This document shows, in pieces, positions 1 to 12,678 of a stretch of DNA of 64,000 nt (positions are counted from its first letter, which is position 1; each line of letters opens with the position of its first letter). The stretch spans positions 1,364,001-1,428,000 of the forward strand of contig JAKNDB010000103.1 of assembly GCA_024305405.1 (NCBI GenBank). The letters are read 5' to 3'. The stretch is from Dirofilaria immitis (Eukaryota; Nematoda; Chromadorea; Rhabditida; Onchocercidae). Position numbers and translations under genes: made by a program. The notes under the pieces were generated by a model. The model was not told where the DNA came from. It ran no database searches and saw only the letters and a list, made by a program, of their open reading frames with translations.

Positions 1-3000
1 TGATAAAGAATGTGTATCAATTGATTCGAAACTTCGTCAAGAGTGCCAGGTGAACGCTCAAACGTAAGTATGTAAGTAGCAAACGTAAAGTAAAAAAAAA
101 TGAAATTTTTAAAAATTTATTTTTGTTTCTTTTATTAATTTTTATTTTTGCAGTAAAGCAAACAATACACATATATTCATATATTTTTCGGATAGAATTT
201 GATACTTGATTATGATTGTCTAAGTCGGGAAATCAGAATATTGATAGTAATTGGCTAAGCATTTTGAGTTACTTGTAACTGGATAGGAAGTTTCAACTGA
301 TACTTTAATTTTTCGTTACATTAATAATGCAGATGTTAACATATCGTTTTTTAATTTATACAATTTAGTTTTACAATTTATATCTTAAAAAACAAAAATA
401 TTTTTCTAACCTTTTTCTTTTCAAAAATTTCAGACTGCTTGGGAGCATTTTGGAAACGAAGGTAAACGAGTATTTGCATTCGCCATAAAGCGTTTTTTAT
501 CAATGATGCAAATGCCAAGTTTACATCTTCCAATATAGTACTAGAAGATTTAACATTCCTTGGAATGACAGCACTGATTGATCCACCACGGTAATTTTTT
601 TAATTTTTACTATAAAATTTAATAAATCATTCACTAGTTCAATATAGATGGTCATTTTTTGAAAAATAGAGGTTTTGATTTTAACTTTTCACATTATTCT
701 TTGTTTAGGGATGATGCAGCAAATGCAATAAAACAGTGTAAAGAAGCTGGAATCAAAGTTTATATGATTACAGGTATGATGTGTACATGTATTTGAAAGG
801 TTTTATCATTATTTATTAAATAAAACAATTAAATAAACTAATTAGAAAAAATATACAATTAAATTAAAGTTAATGTTTCTAATATAATTATGCAGGTGCC
901 ATATGTAACATACTACTTGCTAAGTTTTAGATATCAATATTTGATTCTTGTTTCTAGCAATCGTCTCTTTTAAAATCACCGTTCGTGAATTTCTTAGTCT
1001 ACCATCGATCAGTTTATAAGAAATTATTAATGAAATTACTAATAAAAATTTGACGCAGCTATAATACGGTGCATCAACGTATTAGCAAGTTTATAACCGA
1101 AACTTTTTTCGAAAACATGTATGATGATAATTATTTCATTATTCTAATCAGTTTCATTATTTTGATTACCTAATTAGTCATCTGAAATTTGATAATCTAA
1201 TTTTTGTTCTAGTTCCTTTCCAATAATATCTGATAGTATTTAAATGTTAATTGATTTACTACGACTACGAATTTTAGAAATTACTATTATTCATGAAATA
1301 CCATTATTGATGATGAGGAATTAGAATTTTTTATTTTTGTTATTTTCAAAATCTCATGTGGATTATATGGTAGAAGAAATTCACTTAATGAATAATAATT
1401 TTGGTAAATCAATGTTAGGAAATCAAGTTAATTTTTGTTGATGTCTTAGGTGATCATCCGACAACTGCAGTAGCAATAGCCCGAAAAATTGGACTTATTG
1501 GTATTGGTGATGAAATGGTATGGTTATTTTTGAGAGTAATTTCAATAAGTTAATCTTTACTCTTTTCTTTTGATATAACATTCCTAATAATGTTAGAAGT
1601 AATAAAAATAATAAAATTAAAATGTTAAATATTTAATTACTACAAAAAATGAGAGTAGTATTTGAAGATATATAATGTTAGCTTAGCAAAAAAAGGAAGT
1701 GAATTAAATAGTGTATCTGAAATTGTTTCTTCCAGAAAGAATATAATGATATAAAATGAAACTAAATCTTTGATTTAATAAATTCAAATATAGCTTATGT
1801 TATTGTTGTTGAGAATATGTGCATATGCTTAATGAAGAAAAAAAGGGAAATAATGCATACACATTTTGAAAATATTTTCAAATTTTTCCTTTCTTCCTTT
1901 TCTCTTTGAAAATATTTTGTTTTGATAATATTTATTTCATTCATTGTTAATAAATTTTATTTATATTCTTAACAATTACATAAGCTATATTTGAATTTAT
2001 ACTTCGCATTCATTTTTGACATGTTTATACAAGGATAGTAATTAATAGAAATAATTAAATTATAGGCTGAGCCAAGCGGTTGTAATCATTTAAAATTAAA
2101 CGGTGCTAAAGAAATCAATTGGGATATTGCAATAGGCGATGATTTAGATCACATGGATGAAAATGGCTGGAATGAATTACTTAAAAAGAAATATATCGTT
2201 TTTGCAAGGTAAAATTTTTGGAAAACAAAGAAAACAAAGAAGAGATAAAGAAAGGAATGAAATAAATTGTGAGATTTTTCTTTTAAGTTTTAATACATTA
2301 TTTAAATTATTAAAATTTAGAATAAATCCGCAGCAAAAATTTCGAATTGTTGAAGAATGTCAAAAACGTGGTGAAATCGTAGCCGTTACCGGTCAAGGTG
2401 TTAGTGATACACAAGCTCTTGCAAGTGCTAATATTGGTATCGCCATGGGTATTACAGGTCGATAATGCTTTTATATACTCTTAGAAAATTGTTTCCAATG
2501 AAAAACATTAATTTAGTTACGTTATCAGCCAGTTAAATAATTTTATAAACTAATTAAATGAGATAATATATGAATAAACTATTGCTATTTTTAATATATA
2601 GTAATCATTTATTTTATAATAACATTATAAAGGAAAAAGAAGGGATTTATATATATTTCAAATTTTTTTAATATATATTTATATATTTTAAAAATTTCAT
2701 GTTTTAAATTCTTATTACTTAAATTTCATTGCACTGAAGAAAAATTTTAATTATATATGTTATTCATTTTTTAACAAAATTTAATATATTGTTGAGAAAT
2801 GGAATAATAATAAGACGACAAATTGATAAATAATGTAGTGGACTGCTAAAGTTGAATACATAAGGTGGCAAATATAATACAGTGATAAATTACAAGCGAT
2901 AGCATGATATTTGATAATCGCTAACTTATAAAAACAAATGTTTTGGTTTAGGTAGTGATATAGCGAAGCAAGCAGCGGATATTATTTTAACGGATGATAA

Positions 3001-4807
3001 TTTTGCTTCAATAGTCAAAGGTATTGAAGAAGGACGTTTATTATTTGATAATTTGCGCCTTTCGATTGCTTATACGTTAGCTCATCTCTGGCCAGAAATA
3101 TTTCCTATTGTGTTACAATTTACGCTTGGCTTTCCATTAGGATTATCAGCCTTACAGGTTATGACATTATTATTATTACTTTTGATTACTTGTATTTATT
3201 ATTCAGAAAGTGTTATTATTCATTTTGATTACTTGTATTTATTATTCAGACAATATTATCGAGTTTATTCAAAAACATTTATGCTTATGTTTCTTCTTTA
3301 TTGAAAAATTTTAAATAGTATTTTTATAATATTCCTAGCCAATTTGTCTTGGATATTTTCTAAACATAAACAGTTGTTGAATTTGCAATAAAATGCAAAT
3401 AATATTAATCATAAATGCAAATAAAAACATAATATTAATTATAAGCATAAAATGATAAATAATAATAATAATTGACGTTGGTTGTGAGAAATAATGATAT
3501 AATTTGTTTAGATTTTAAGTATTGATTTGGCAAGTGAATTACCACCATCGATCTCGTTAGCATATCAATCACCTGAAAATGATATAATGCGAATTCCACC
3601 ACGCCATCGTAATGATCGCCTAGTATCTCGACCTCTTCTCATTTATTCATATGCTTTTATTGGTACAATAATTACGTCAGGTTGCATTGTCTCTTTTCTT
3701 TTTGTTTATCGGTAAGTAAATCCTATTTTATATTTATGTTTTTAATTGATTACATTTAAACCATTTTGTTTAGACTTTTTCTTTATTAATTGTTAGTATG
3801 ATCAAGTTTTCTTTATTAAGTATTTAAAATATATTATATTATTTAGATATCATAATGTCGAAGTGGCTGATTTGCTTTTTACCGCTGATAATTATTGGTG
3901 TCGAGAAGCTGAAAATTATACAGTTACTAGTGGAAATATATTAACACCGTCCGAACAAATATACATTAAAGGTCAAGCAGCGGCAGCTTGGCAAATTACT
4001 TTAGTAGTTTCTCAAGTAAATATTATATTAATTAATTATAATTATTGGATAAATTTAAAATTATTATTTAATTATTAAGTTAAATTTGATTATTAATGAA
4101 ACATTTTAGTACAACAAATTCAAATAACATTAATATGGCAGTTTATTTTCAGGTTTTTCATTTATATATTTGCACAACTCGTGGAGCATCATTTTTCCGG
4201 CATCCTACTATCAATTTAGTTTCCATCTTTGCAGTTATTATCGAAATTTTGTTGCTCAACTTATTCGTTTATACACCATTTGCACAATCTTTCATGGAAA
4301 CTCAATCACCACCAAATGAAGTAGGTCCTTTTTTAAAAAAAACTTTTTTTTAATTCTGATGAATTTCTCTTTACATTACAAACTTTTTGATATGATGAAA
4401 GTAAAAGAAAAAAATGCGAATAATTTATAAATGATAATTTAAAGCATGATGAAAATTTCTATCGTCATATTTGACTATTTTCAATCGATATTGCCATGAA
4501 TTATTATAATGTTTGTGCTTTTAATAAATTAAATTTTTTCGGCTTCACATATATCTGTTTCATTACTTTATACTTATAAAACTATGAAAAATAACTATCA
4601 AATTTAATTGACCTCACGTTTCCATTTTTTTCGGTTTGGATATGCGCCGGATTTATCGGTTTAATAGTGCTCGTATCAAATGAATTACGAAAATTTTGCA
4701 TACGACACTGGCCAACAAATTTCATTGTAAAATTTGTTAATTTTAAAAGGTTCTTCCCTGATTCTTTTTCCTCTTTATTCCTTAAATTCATTTTATTTTC
4801 TTATTAA
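1..4807 (+). CDS. Divergent Na+/K+-type P-type ATPase alpha subunit (CATP-like), 3' part
   Basis: P-type IIC ATPase: cytosolic nucleotide-domain end, hinge and membrane helices M5-M10. Exons: <1-49, 434-590, 709-773, 1450-1517, 2066-2208, 2321-2457, 2952-3157, 3512-3711, 3847-4015, 4153-4320, 4634-4807. The phosphorylation loop (DKTGT) and N-terminus lie off the left edge. Visible motifs: [111 protein letters not shown]. Odd points: the hinge GDGVND is GQGVSD, the M5 TSN before PE is AHL, and the M6 second Asp is Glu, so normal pumping is doubtful. It lacks the KETYY tail of Na+/K+ pumps. One base is missing in the T run at 493-498, and the last exon lacks its acceptor AG (TCGG at 4631-4634). 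Resembles the aberrant C. elegans catp-1/2/3 group rather than eat-6 (family knowledge; not searched). Confidence 0.9.
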
Positions 4808-5226
4808 ATGTCTGACCTGTCTAATTACTACAAAATTTTTGTTATTAATCTCAAAACTGTTTTCATAGAATATCTCTATTTGCTTACGAGAAATCATTTT
4901 TTCTTAATTTACTCCAAAAAGTGTTTGATGCCAAAATAATTTTTCATTACATCTGAATTATTTATTGCTATGGCAATGTCAGAATATGAAATGACATAAG
5001 ATCATAATCGATATATTTGATTTAATGATAACTTTTTGGTATTATTATTTGTTATTTCTTACTGTTAATAAACGCAACTATTTAAAATACACTGATATTG
5101 ATATGATATGGTATTCACCGTTACTAATACTTTTTCACAATAAAAATAAAAAATGAAACGATATGAGAACAAGATGAAAAGTAAGAAATAAAGCGGTAGA
5201 GGGACAGCAAAAAGTGGAAATTGAAA
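4808..5226. other. Intergenic, AT-rich
   Basis: Nothing supportable was seen between the ATPase stop codon and the next coding-like ORF. It presumably includes the 3' UTR of the ATPase gene. Confidence 0.5.
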
Positions 5227-5492
5227 ATGGAAGGTTCAAAAAATAAATTGATATCCGATAGAGGAGATGATGAAAATTTTAAATTGGACAATTGGAATTT
5301 CCGAAAATGTCCTGCTTTTATGACTCTTGAATATATAGAGCAAAAGATGGATAGACAAACAATTCTTATTAGAGCAATTCCAATTTAAGTAATTTACCGT
5401 TTTCTTCACTATTACAAAACAATTATTTGCAGGTGCATAACAGTGGAGTTGATATAGCGATTCCATCCAAATATGCTATATGTCATCAATAA
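5227..5492 (+). CDS. Candidate short gene or exon pair, function unknown
   Basis: An ATG ORF at 5227-5388 encodes 53 residues with coding-like composition (begins MEGSKNKLISDRGDDENFKL, later NWNFRKCPAFMTLEYIEQKM). A second segment at 5433-5492 follows a good acceptor (TTATTTGCAG) and reads VHNSGVDIAIPSKYAICHQ then stop. The first ORF ends TAA directly followed by GTAATT, a donor-like site, so the stop may be real (a 53-residue protein) or an indel may hide one continuous two-exon frame. No family is recognised and no signal peptide is visible. It lies downstream of the ATPase on the same strand but is unrelated to that protein's tail. Confidence 0.33.
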
Positions 5493-5855
5493 TTAAAAGA
5501 TTTTTTAATATCGGTTTGTATAAATACGAGATATCTTTCCCAAAGAAGGGATAGAATATTTCCAAAAACATATTTGCATTATTTCAGATTTGATTTTTTA
5601 TTTAAACGATTTTGTTGAATTTCTAATCTTTCATATTAATTTCCTAAAATTTTAGCTAATTTTTGTTTCTGTTAGCTTCAATTTTGTTGGCTTCTAACAC
5701 TCTTCTCTTACTTTGGCACTAATGTAATATAGATAGTTCATATCGCGCAAAATTTCCTTATCGTGTTTTATGTTTTTAAACTAAGTGGAAACGCTATGGA
5801 TAATTTTTTGAGGTAAAATTTTTCAAAAGTGATTTTAATTTAATGACATTATGGC

Positions 5856-6818
5856 TACAAGTTTTATGAAAAATATAACGCTATACTATGGATGGTCAAG
5901 AAATTTTGATAATTTCACATTAATGAATAGATGTGATACGGAATATTTTGATGCTTTATGCAAGAAATCAGCATCAAACAATTAAATCATTCTGACAAAA
6001 AAATTGGTCACTATTTCAGACAAAAATTGCTAATTGAACTTTTTTTCTATTCATTTCAAATTTATATAAGTTTTTCAAATTAATGATAGATACATCATGA
6101 ATTACATAGAACGAAAAAATGCATATTACATCATTTTTTTCTGGTATTTTAATTGAACAAATCGATCTAATATAATTTATCTCTGTTATGAACTAAATTG
6201 TTTTACTGTTAAATTAAATGTTAGCTTGAGTAAAACAACAATAATTATTTATTGGTGATACGTCAAAGAAATATTATATACTACTATTTTATTTTTATTT
6301 TTCCCAATATTCGCACTTGAAAATATGTTGTTGAATTGATTAATCATCGAGGAGTTACTGTAAGAAATTCTAATAACTTTTTATTATAAAAACTAACAAA
6401 GGAAAAATTATAAAAAATTAGGAGAAAATCGTAAAAAATATTTAAAAAATTATAACAATTAAATAGAAAGGAAATGGAAATAATTTGACAATCAAATGAT
6501 GTCAAACGAATACTCAAGTTGAATAAAAAAATTGTTTACTTTTATTCAAATTTGATAATATGACAATAAATATTTATGTATTTTGGAATAAGTTCATATT
6601 AAATACAATGGAAAGCCAGTTTACTAATTATCATTTAAAAAAATTAGTAAAATTAAGAATTTAAATTTTCCATTCAATCAAAACTATACATAATTCTCCG
6701 GTATTTTTCATGTCCTTACGGATATGATTCTCATAACAATTAACAAAAACAGGTATCAAATTTCTCATAGTTTGTCTACGTCAAAATCCTGAAAATGATA
6801 ACATTACTGAATGAATAC
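5856..6818 (+). repeat. Left arm of a ~0.96-kb inverted repeat
   Basis: Reverse complement of 12679-13642. Matching begins at TACAAGTTTTATG and ends at ACTGAATGAATAC. The differences I noticed are in lengths of A/T runs. No ORF of note and no recognised transposase. Confidence 0.9.
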
Positions 6819-9800
6819 TTTAGCCTTTACAATGTTGCATACATTAAAATTTAAGATTTTTATAAATCTTTTTGAAGAAAACGATATTTTTTCGAAATAT
6901 TAAAAATACGTAACTAAAATAAATAGATGGCAATAAAATAGATGATTTTGAAGCATGAAATGAATAATCAGTTTTAAATGATAAAAAAGATTGGTAAATT
7001 AGTATGTAAATTTTGTAAGATTGAAAGTGATATCTTAAAATACTTGCAATAGTTCGTAAATTTTCAAAATTAAAAAAATTTTCCTGAATCTTTCTACATG
7101 GCTCGATTTTTTATTTGATTTTTAAGTGTTTTGAAATGATAAATAATAATCAGCATATGATGATAACTTCGATAACAACATTCTAAAAGCATAGCAAAGT
7201 GGTACGATTGTTGAAAGTCCTTCAATCAAATAATTAATTGATTGGAATAATAAATTACATAGCATAACAATAAAATGTAAAACAGTGTATTCTCGAGTTT
7301 TAAATGATTACACATATGGTTGCATTTTATGATAATTCCAATTGCTACAGTTGAAATAATACAGAGATTGGAAGGAAATGATATGACAGAAAAAATCAAG
7401 AAATATCAGCGTGAGAAAATCAAGAAATATCAGCGACTAGTAAATGTAGCAATGATTGATGTAATTTTCAATCGATGCAAAATGATATCAGCATTTCCTT
7501 TCTTTAATGTCAGGTATAACGGAATTCAATTTTGTCAGCGAGTTCACATTGTAGCAAATTAAAATAATGGATTGAAATTTTCTCCAATATTCATCTTATC
7601 ATATCCATCGTTCTATTCTATCTACTTTTAATTCCTTTTTAAATTCTTTTTCTTATTCTATTCTTGCATATTTTATTGTCTTTATGCCTTTTGCTTAGCA
7701 TATGCTAAAATTTCTACGTACATTATTTGGAATTCAAATTTTAGTGAATTTAATTTGAAGAATTTAAATAAATGAAAAGATTAAGATGCTGCTATAAAAA
7801 TTACTATAATTGACAGTTTTTCTCTCGTATTCTAAAATTGGTGTTAAAATAATTAGTAACATTGGAATGCCTTTTCTTCTTTTTGATTAGAACATCGTTA
7901 GATCGGTTGAAACTATTGAATAAATAAAAATACAAAATGGCCGAACAGATATGTAAAAACAATTAATATAGTTGATATTAAATCTGTAAAGAATTCGATA
8001 AAGTATTTTGACAATGTAAGTTCAATACCAACATTAACGATGTTTCTTGCTCTTCAAAAATTTATGATTAGCGATTTTTTCTCTATCCTTTTCCTAAAAT
8101 TGATAGTTTTAAGATAATACAATTTATTTTAGGAGGAAAAAAATAATAATTGGTGTTTTTGCTAGCATTTTTTAATTTGTTGTTTTCTATAAATTTCATG
8201 GATTTATCGTCTCAGAAGTTGAGGAAAATATATATGCTAATAAGTATCACTTTAGGTTTAAATACTCATTAAAACACTACTAGCAAATCGTTTATGCACA
8301 TAAGATTTAATTTGAAATATGTTAATGAGATAAATTGCTTTTTGTTGAATACTTTTTAATCAGCTTAACAGTAAATAATAGTAAATTTTGATGTTTAGAT
8401 CTTCTTAATCCAAAATTTACCATAGGATATGGCATCAACTATTAGATGAAATAATTTGGCATTAATGTGGTTTTCTGAAAAACTGGATTCAAACCGGTTT
8501 TCTTTCTTCATTTTATATATTATTTGTAAACTGATATTTTGATTTCATCCCTTGCTTCGAACTTCATCCTTCTTATTCTAATGATAAAATAAATTATTAA
8601 AAGAACAAAAGTAATTATGGATAGCTGATTTTGTTGAGTTGTTGAATTGATTTTAATGAATTCTTTCACCTAAGCAAAATGGAAATCTTCCGTAGCTGTT
8701 AAGCAATGAAACAAGCTTGAAACATGATTTTTGCAATATTTTCAAGATTTTTGCATCGATAATTTCTACAACATTTCAAAATAACAATATTGTCTAATTT
8801 TAAAGTTTTACTATCATTTAAAATCTCTTGAAAGGGTGTTGAAATTAACGAGAAAACTTTTAAATATTGTTATTAAGTTCATATGGCATATGACAATACC
8901 TTCAAAATTTTTAAAAACAAGAATTAGAATACCTTTAATTATTTGAAGCCTCCATGAATCATTTATTAGGTCATAATTTTAAATACTTTTTCTAACCCCT
9001 TCTAATCATGATTATCCTGTTTTAAATCATCTCACATTTTTGCCATACCAAAGTATAAAATGACATTGATCATTAATCAGCGATCATAAAGTGGAACCAG
9101 TGAGAAATATATGTGAAACTTATCGGATAGTTTCGCCGTATTTCAACAAGTTACCTACTTATTTTAACTAAATATCATGTAAAAACTGGGTGCTACACTT
9201 CCATATGTATAAGTTATTTACGAGTATTTATGTTTACAAAATTAGGCCGGATCTTTATCAATAATTGTTCCGCTCTACAAAATACAGGTTTTGTTGTCTC
9301 CTCTTCGTCTGTTGAAATGAAACAATGCTCCAAAAACTTGTAATTTTATCCTTATCAATTTTTTTATCATTGCTATTAGCTATGATAAAAAAGCAAAAAA
9401 TTTTGGAATTTTAAACTTCCGGCAAAATTATATTTGAACTTTTCAAAAATGCTTCATATAAAGGTTTACATTTTGGTCGAAATGCTTTATTTTGATAATA
9501 TCAAAACAAAAATGATTAAACAGATTTATTTCCATAATAGCAGTTATTTAAGTTTAATTTGTTTACATCAAAAAATTCATGTCAAGCCTTAAAAAAGTGT
9601 TGATAAAAACAATCGATAACTATTACAACATTCAATCAATTATGCTAAACATGCCGGTAATTTTATGAACAATTAATCATCCAAGAAAGAAAACAATTCA
9701 TTGATAAAGTGATGAGAAAAAGTGAAAATTAATTAATTCCCATTACAGTTAGTAGCTTGTTTGCGCATAATTCAAATAGTTGCATAGCTATAACATTCGA

Positions 9801-10578
9801 ATTTTTATCACACATCACATCATCATACTTCATAAAATATTGCAATATTGTTCCCTATTTTTGTTTCATTTAGGAAATAATGAAGATTTGAATTTCCTAC
9901 AAAAGTTAACAAAGACAATTTTTATGTTTCACTAATAACAATTAAATATTAATTTCATTTCGAAATCTGAGCTGTGACTTCTTTTTGATCATATTTCAGT
10001 CATTGAAACAAGTAAATAATTTCAAGATATATAAACTAAAATTATTTTTTCTCTTACAGAAAATATGGCGATACATTGAATAATATATTTAAATGAACAA
10101 ATTTTTTCGTCATTTTTAATTTCTTTTAGCGTTATGCTTCATTGTAACAATATTGCTCAAGTGAAGATAAATTGAAAATAGAATGGATATGATGAAAGAA
10201 AGATTTACAGTCCATAAATTATGAAGAAATTTTTGAATTATGATATGTTTAAGAATAGCAGTTTGAAAAATTGGAAACTTCAGTAAATTTAAAGTCTGAA
10301 AAATTTATAATATTAAAAAATTTTACAGTTTTGGACCCAGAATTTTTTTCTTTTTCATTTTCTATCATCTTGGTATTGCAAATATTTGTTTCAAATTTCG
10401 ATGATATTTCGGAAAAGATGTAATTACAGTATTGAAAATAGAGATAATCTTGAAACTAATGAAATACTAGCTTAGCTACTGATCCCTAAAAAAATTCTAT
10501 TCGCATAATTATACAACAAAATGATTTATCAAAAATGGAAAATTTGCACCAAACTTAAAATAATTTTTGTGTCATTAA
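6819..10578. other. Long AT-rich spacer with one short repeat-bearing ORF
   Basis: No confident gene. A plus-strand ORF at 7320-7562 contains two adjacent copies of a 24-base unit (about 7390-7435) giving EKIKKYQR twice. Start context, splice sites and similarity are all lacking, so I do not call it a gene. The rest is low-complexity AT-rich sequence. Confidence 0.4.
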
Positions 10579-12085
10579 TTAATATCGCCAGTGTCGCAGT
10601 TTGGCACTTCGTCGATACGCTAGAAGTGGACGTGGTTGAGCGGTTGATTTTTGGGCTATTTCTTGAGTTGTATCTTCGGACGTTTGACTGTTGGATGACG
10701 ATGATGCTGATGCTGAGGAGGATATGGAAGCAAGATCAATTGTTCCACCTGAATTTATACTTGAGTAAAATATAAATTCTATTTTATATTCAATTCATAC
10801 ATACAATATAAAGAGTTGAATTTTTTTCGCTTGTTATAAATTTGGAAACAAAAATATGTTTGTCATGTTACTGAGACAATATTGATTGGGTTTGGATAAA
10901 AAATACCTTTTTTTTTTATTAATATATCAGAAACTATCATTATTATCAAGAAATAATTTAAAAATGTGTTAAGAAATTTACCAGTTCACTCTGTTTATTG
11001 AATTTGGTAAAATGTATGCTCTCATTTAACAATGGAACATTTGTCTTTCATATTACAAAATCATCGTAAAAAGTAAATAAAAACTTACCATCAGGAAGAG
11101 ATACTTGTTCAATGCCTTCGACAAATCGTGTTGGAGATGGCAGATTTACTGGCGGTGCATTACCCAATCCAACATCTCGGTATTGTGGCGGCGGAGCAGC
11201 TCCTCCACCGTAAGATTGCAATCCTGGTGCTTTTGGGCTCCATCATAAGCTGATGGAGCAGAATATGGTGCCGGTGCCGGAGCTGGACCGTATGATGGTG
11301 GTGGTGCTAGTTGAGGTGCATTGTAAGATGGTTCCGGTGCAGCTGCAGCATAAGATGGTGGTGCACTGTATGATGGTGCTGGTGCAATGTATGACGATGG
11401 TGGTGGTGCTTGAGGTATACCGTAAGATCCTCCTGGAGCTGCTTGAGGTAAACTGTAAGATACTGCTGGAGCCTGAGGTACATTATAAGATGAGGAGCAT
11501 TCAATTGTGGAGTTGCATAACCTCCACCACCACCACCACCACCACCACCACCACCACCACCAACAATACCTCCTGGAACTGCATATCTAAAAATTTTTAA
11601 GCGAAAATAAATGATAAATTGTTTCAATACATATCAATGATTTTAAATTATTAATTGAAATTTCAATTAACATTTATCATCTCATATACGTATTTTTCTT
11701 AAAATAAATCTAATTTTCAATTTTCAATTATGTAATGCTATGAACACAAGTCTTTCATTTCTAATTTTATCATTTAGTTCAGTCCAAAATGTTTATATGA
11801 AATAAATTTATTACAATTCTTATTGTTCTATTTTATCGAATAATTTAATATTCATATAAAAAATTATTCATTTATTTTACAATATTCATTTATGTTTTCT
11901 TTCTCCAGCAGATAAAATAAATAATTAAAATTAACTTACCCTGTTTTATAACTTGCTCCACCACTACAAGGATTACCACATGGTTGCTGTTGTGGTGAAC
12001 AGCATCCACCACCAACACCACCAAGACAAGCTGATGCCGGATAAACTAGCAGGATTGGTATAAGTGCAAATTCCTTAAAATTCAT
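10579..12085 (-). CDS. Secreted Gly-run and Pro/Tyr-repeat protein, cuticle/matrix-like
   Basis: Three exons on the minus strand: 11940-12085, 11089-11586, 10579-10748. The start ATG (12083-12085) opens a signal peptide (MNFKEFALIPILLVYPASA), then a Cys/Gly segment (CLGGVGGGCCSPQQQPCGNP), a run of about 14 Gly, and many SY-x-x-P units (SYNVPQ, SYSLPQ, SYGIPQ, SYIAP, SYSAP, SYNAPQ, SYGP). The C-terminus is Ser-rich (DLASISSSASASSSS) and ends basic (RRSAKLRHWRY). Two single-base gaps break the frame: in the A run of the coding strand at 11231-11234 and near 11493. With one base added at each, the exon lengths total 272 codons and the SYxxP periodicity is continuous, so they look like sequence errors. 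Role inferred from composition: extracellular structural or cuticular protein. It sits inside the inverted-repeat pair. Not a Gly-X-Y collagen. Confidence 0.82.
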
Positions 12086-12678
12086 CAATACTAAGATAAT
12101 TTTTCTGATAGGAAAACGTAAATTATCGCAACGTCAGGAAAGAATAAAATTATGTTGGAAGTGGTTTGAATAAAATCTTTCATTTTCATTAATTATTAAT
12201 AATTTTTGGTCACAGAAAAGGATTTTTTAAACAAAACTATTGGTTAATCTTTGTTTATCAGTTATATATTTAAATATTTAATAAAAATAAATTAAAAAGA
12301 ATAAACAAATTTGTATATAATATTAAAATAATTTCTGTTAAAAGGTTGCAAAAATCTCATGTAGATTTTACTGTATGTTATTGAGATATTAACGAAAATA
12401 TAGTACGGATAACTAATTTTGATAATATATCCAAGTGGAACATTTTATTATTATTTAACATAGTCAGCAATTGTAATTAAATTCTTAATTCAAATACTTC
12501 ATAAATCAAATGCAACATGAAAATTATTTTATACATAATGCATATTAGTCAACAAAATTAACACTTCATTGAAATACACTATTGATGGTACTGTAAGAGA
12601 GGAACATAATGGTACTTGAGTGTTTGTTACGTAGAGTCATAAATGATTCCAAAGAACCCGTATATAATTGAGCATTTT
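12086..12678. other. Upstream region of the Gly/Pro-rich gene
   Basis: AT-rich non-coding DNA between the start codon of the minus-strand gene and the right inverted-repeat arm. It presumably contains the promoter, but no specific element could be defined. Confidence 0.4.

Noticed and set aside
62..70. GTAAGT donor at 64 as the end of the first ATPase exon
   Set aside because: It gives the wrong phase for [10 protein letters not shown]. The GTGAAC donor after position 49 keeps the frame.
4582..4791. Minus-strand 69-codon ORF
   Set aside because: Shadow of the last ATPase exon on the plus strand.
11253..11627. Long frames of poly-Gly, His-rich or poly-Thr proteins
   Set aside because: Alternative frames of the repeat-rich exon at 11089-11586. 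Only the SYxxP frame joins to exons with a leader and a sensible C-terminus.
10579..12085. Collagen gene
   Set aside because: There is a Gly run but no Gly-X-Y triplet periodicity.
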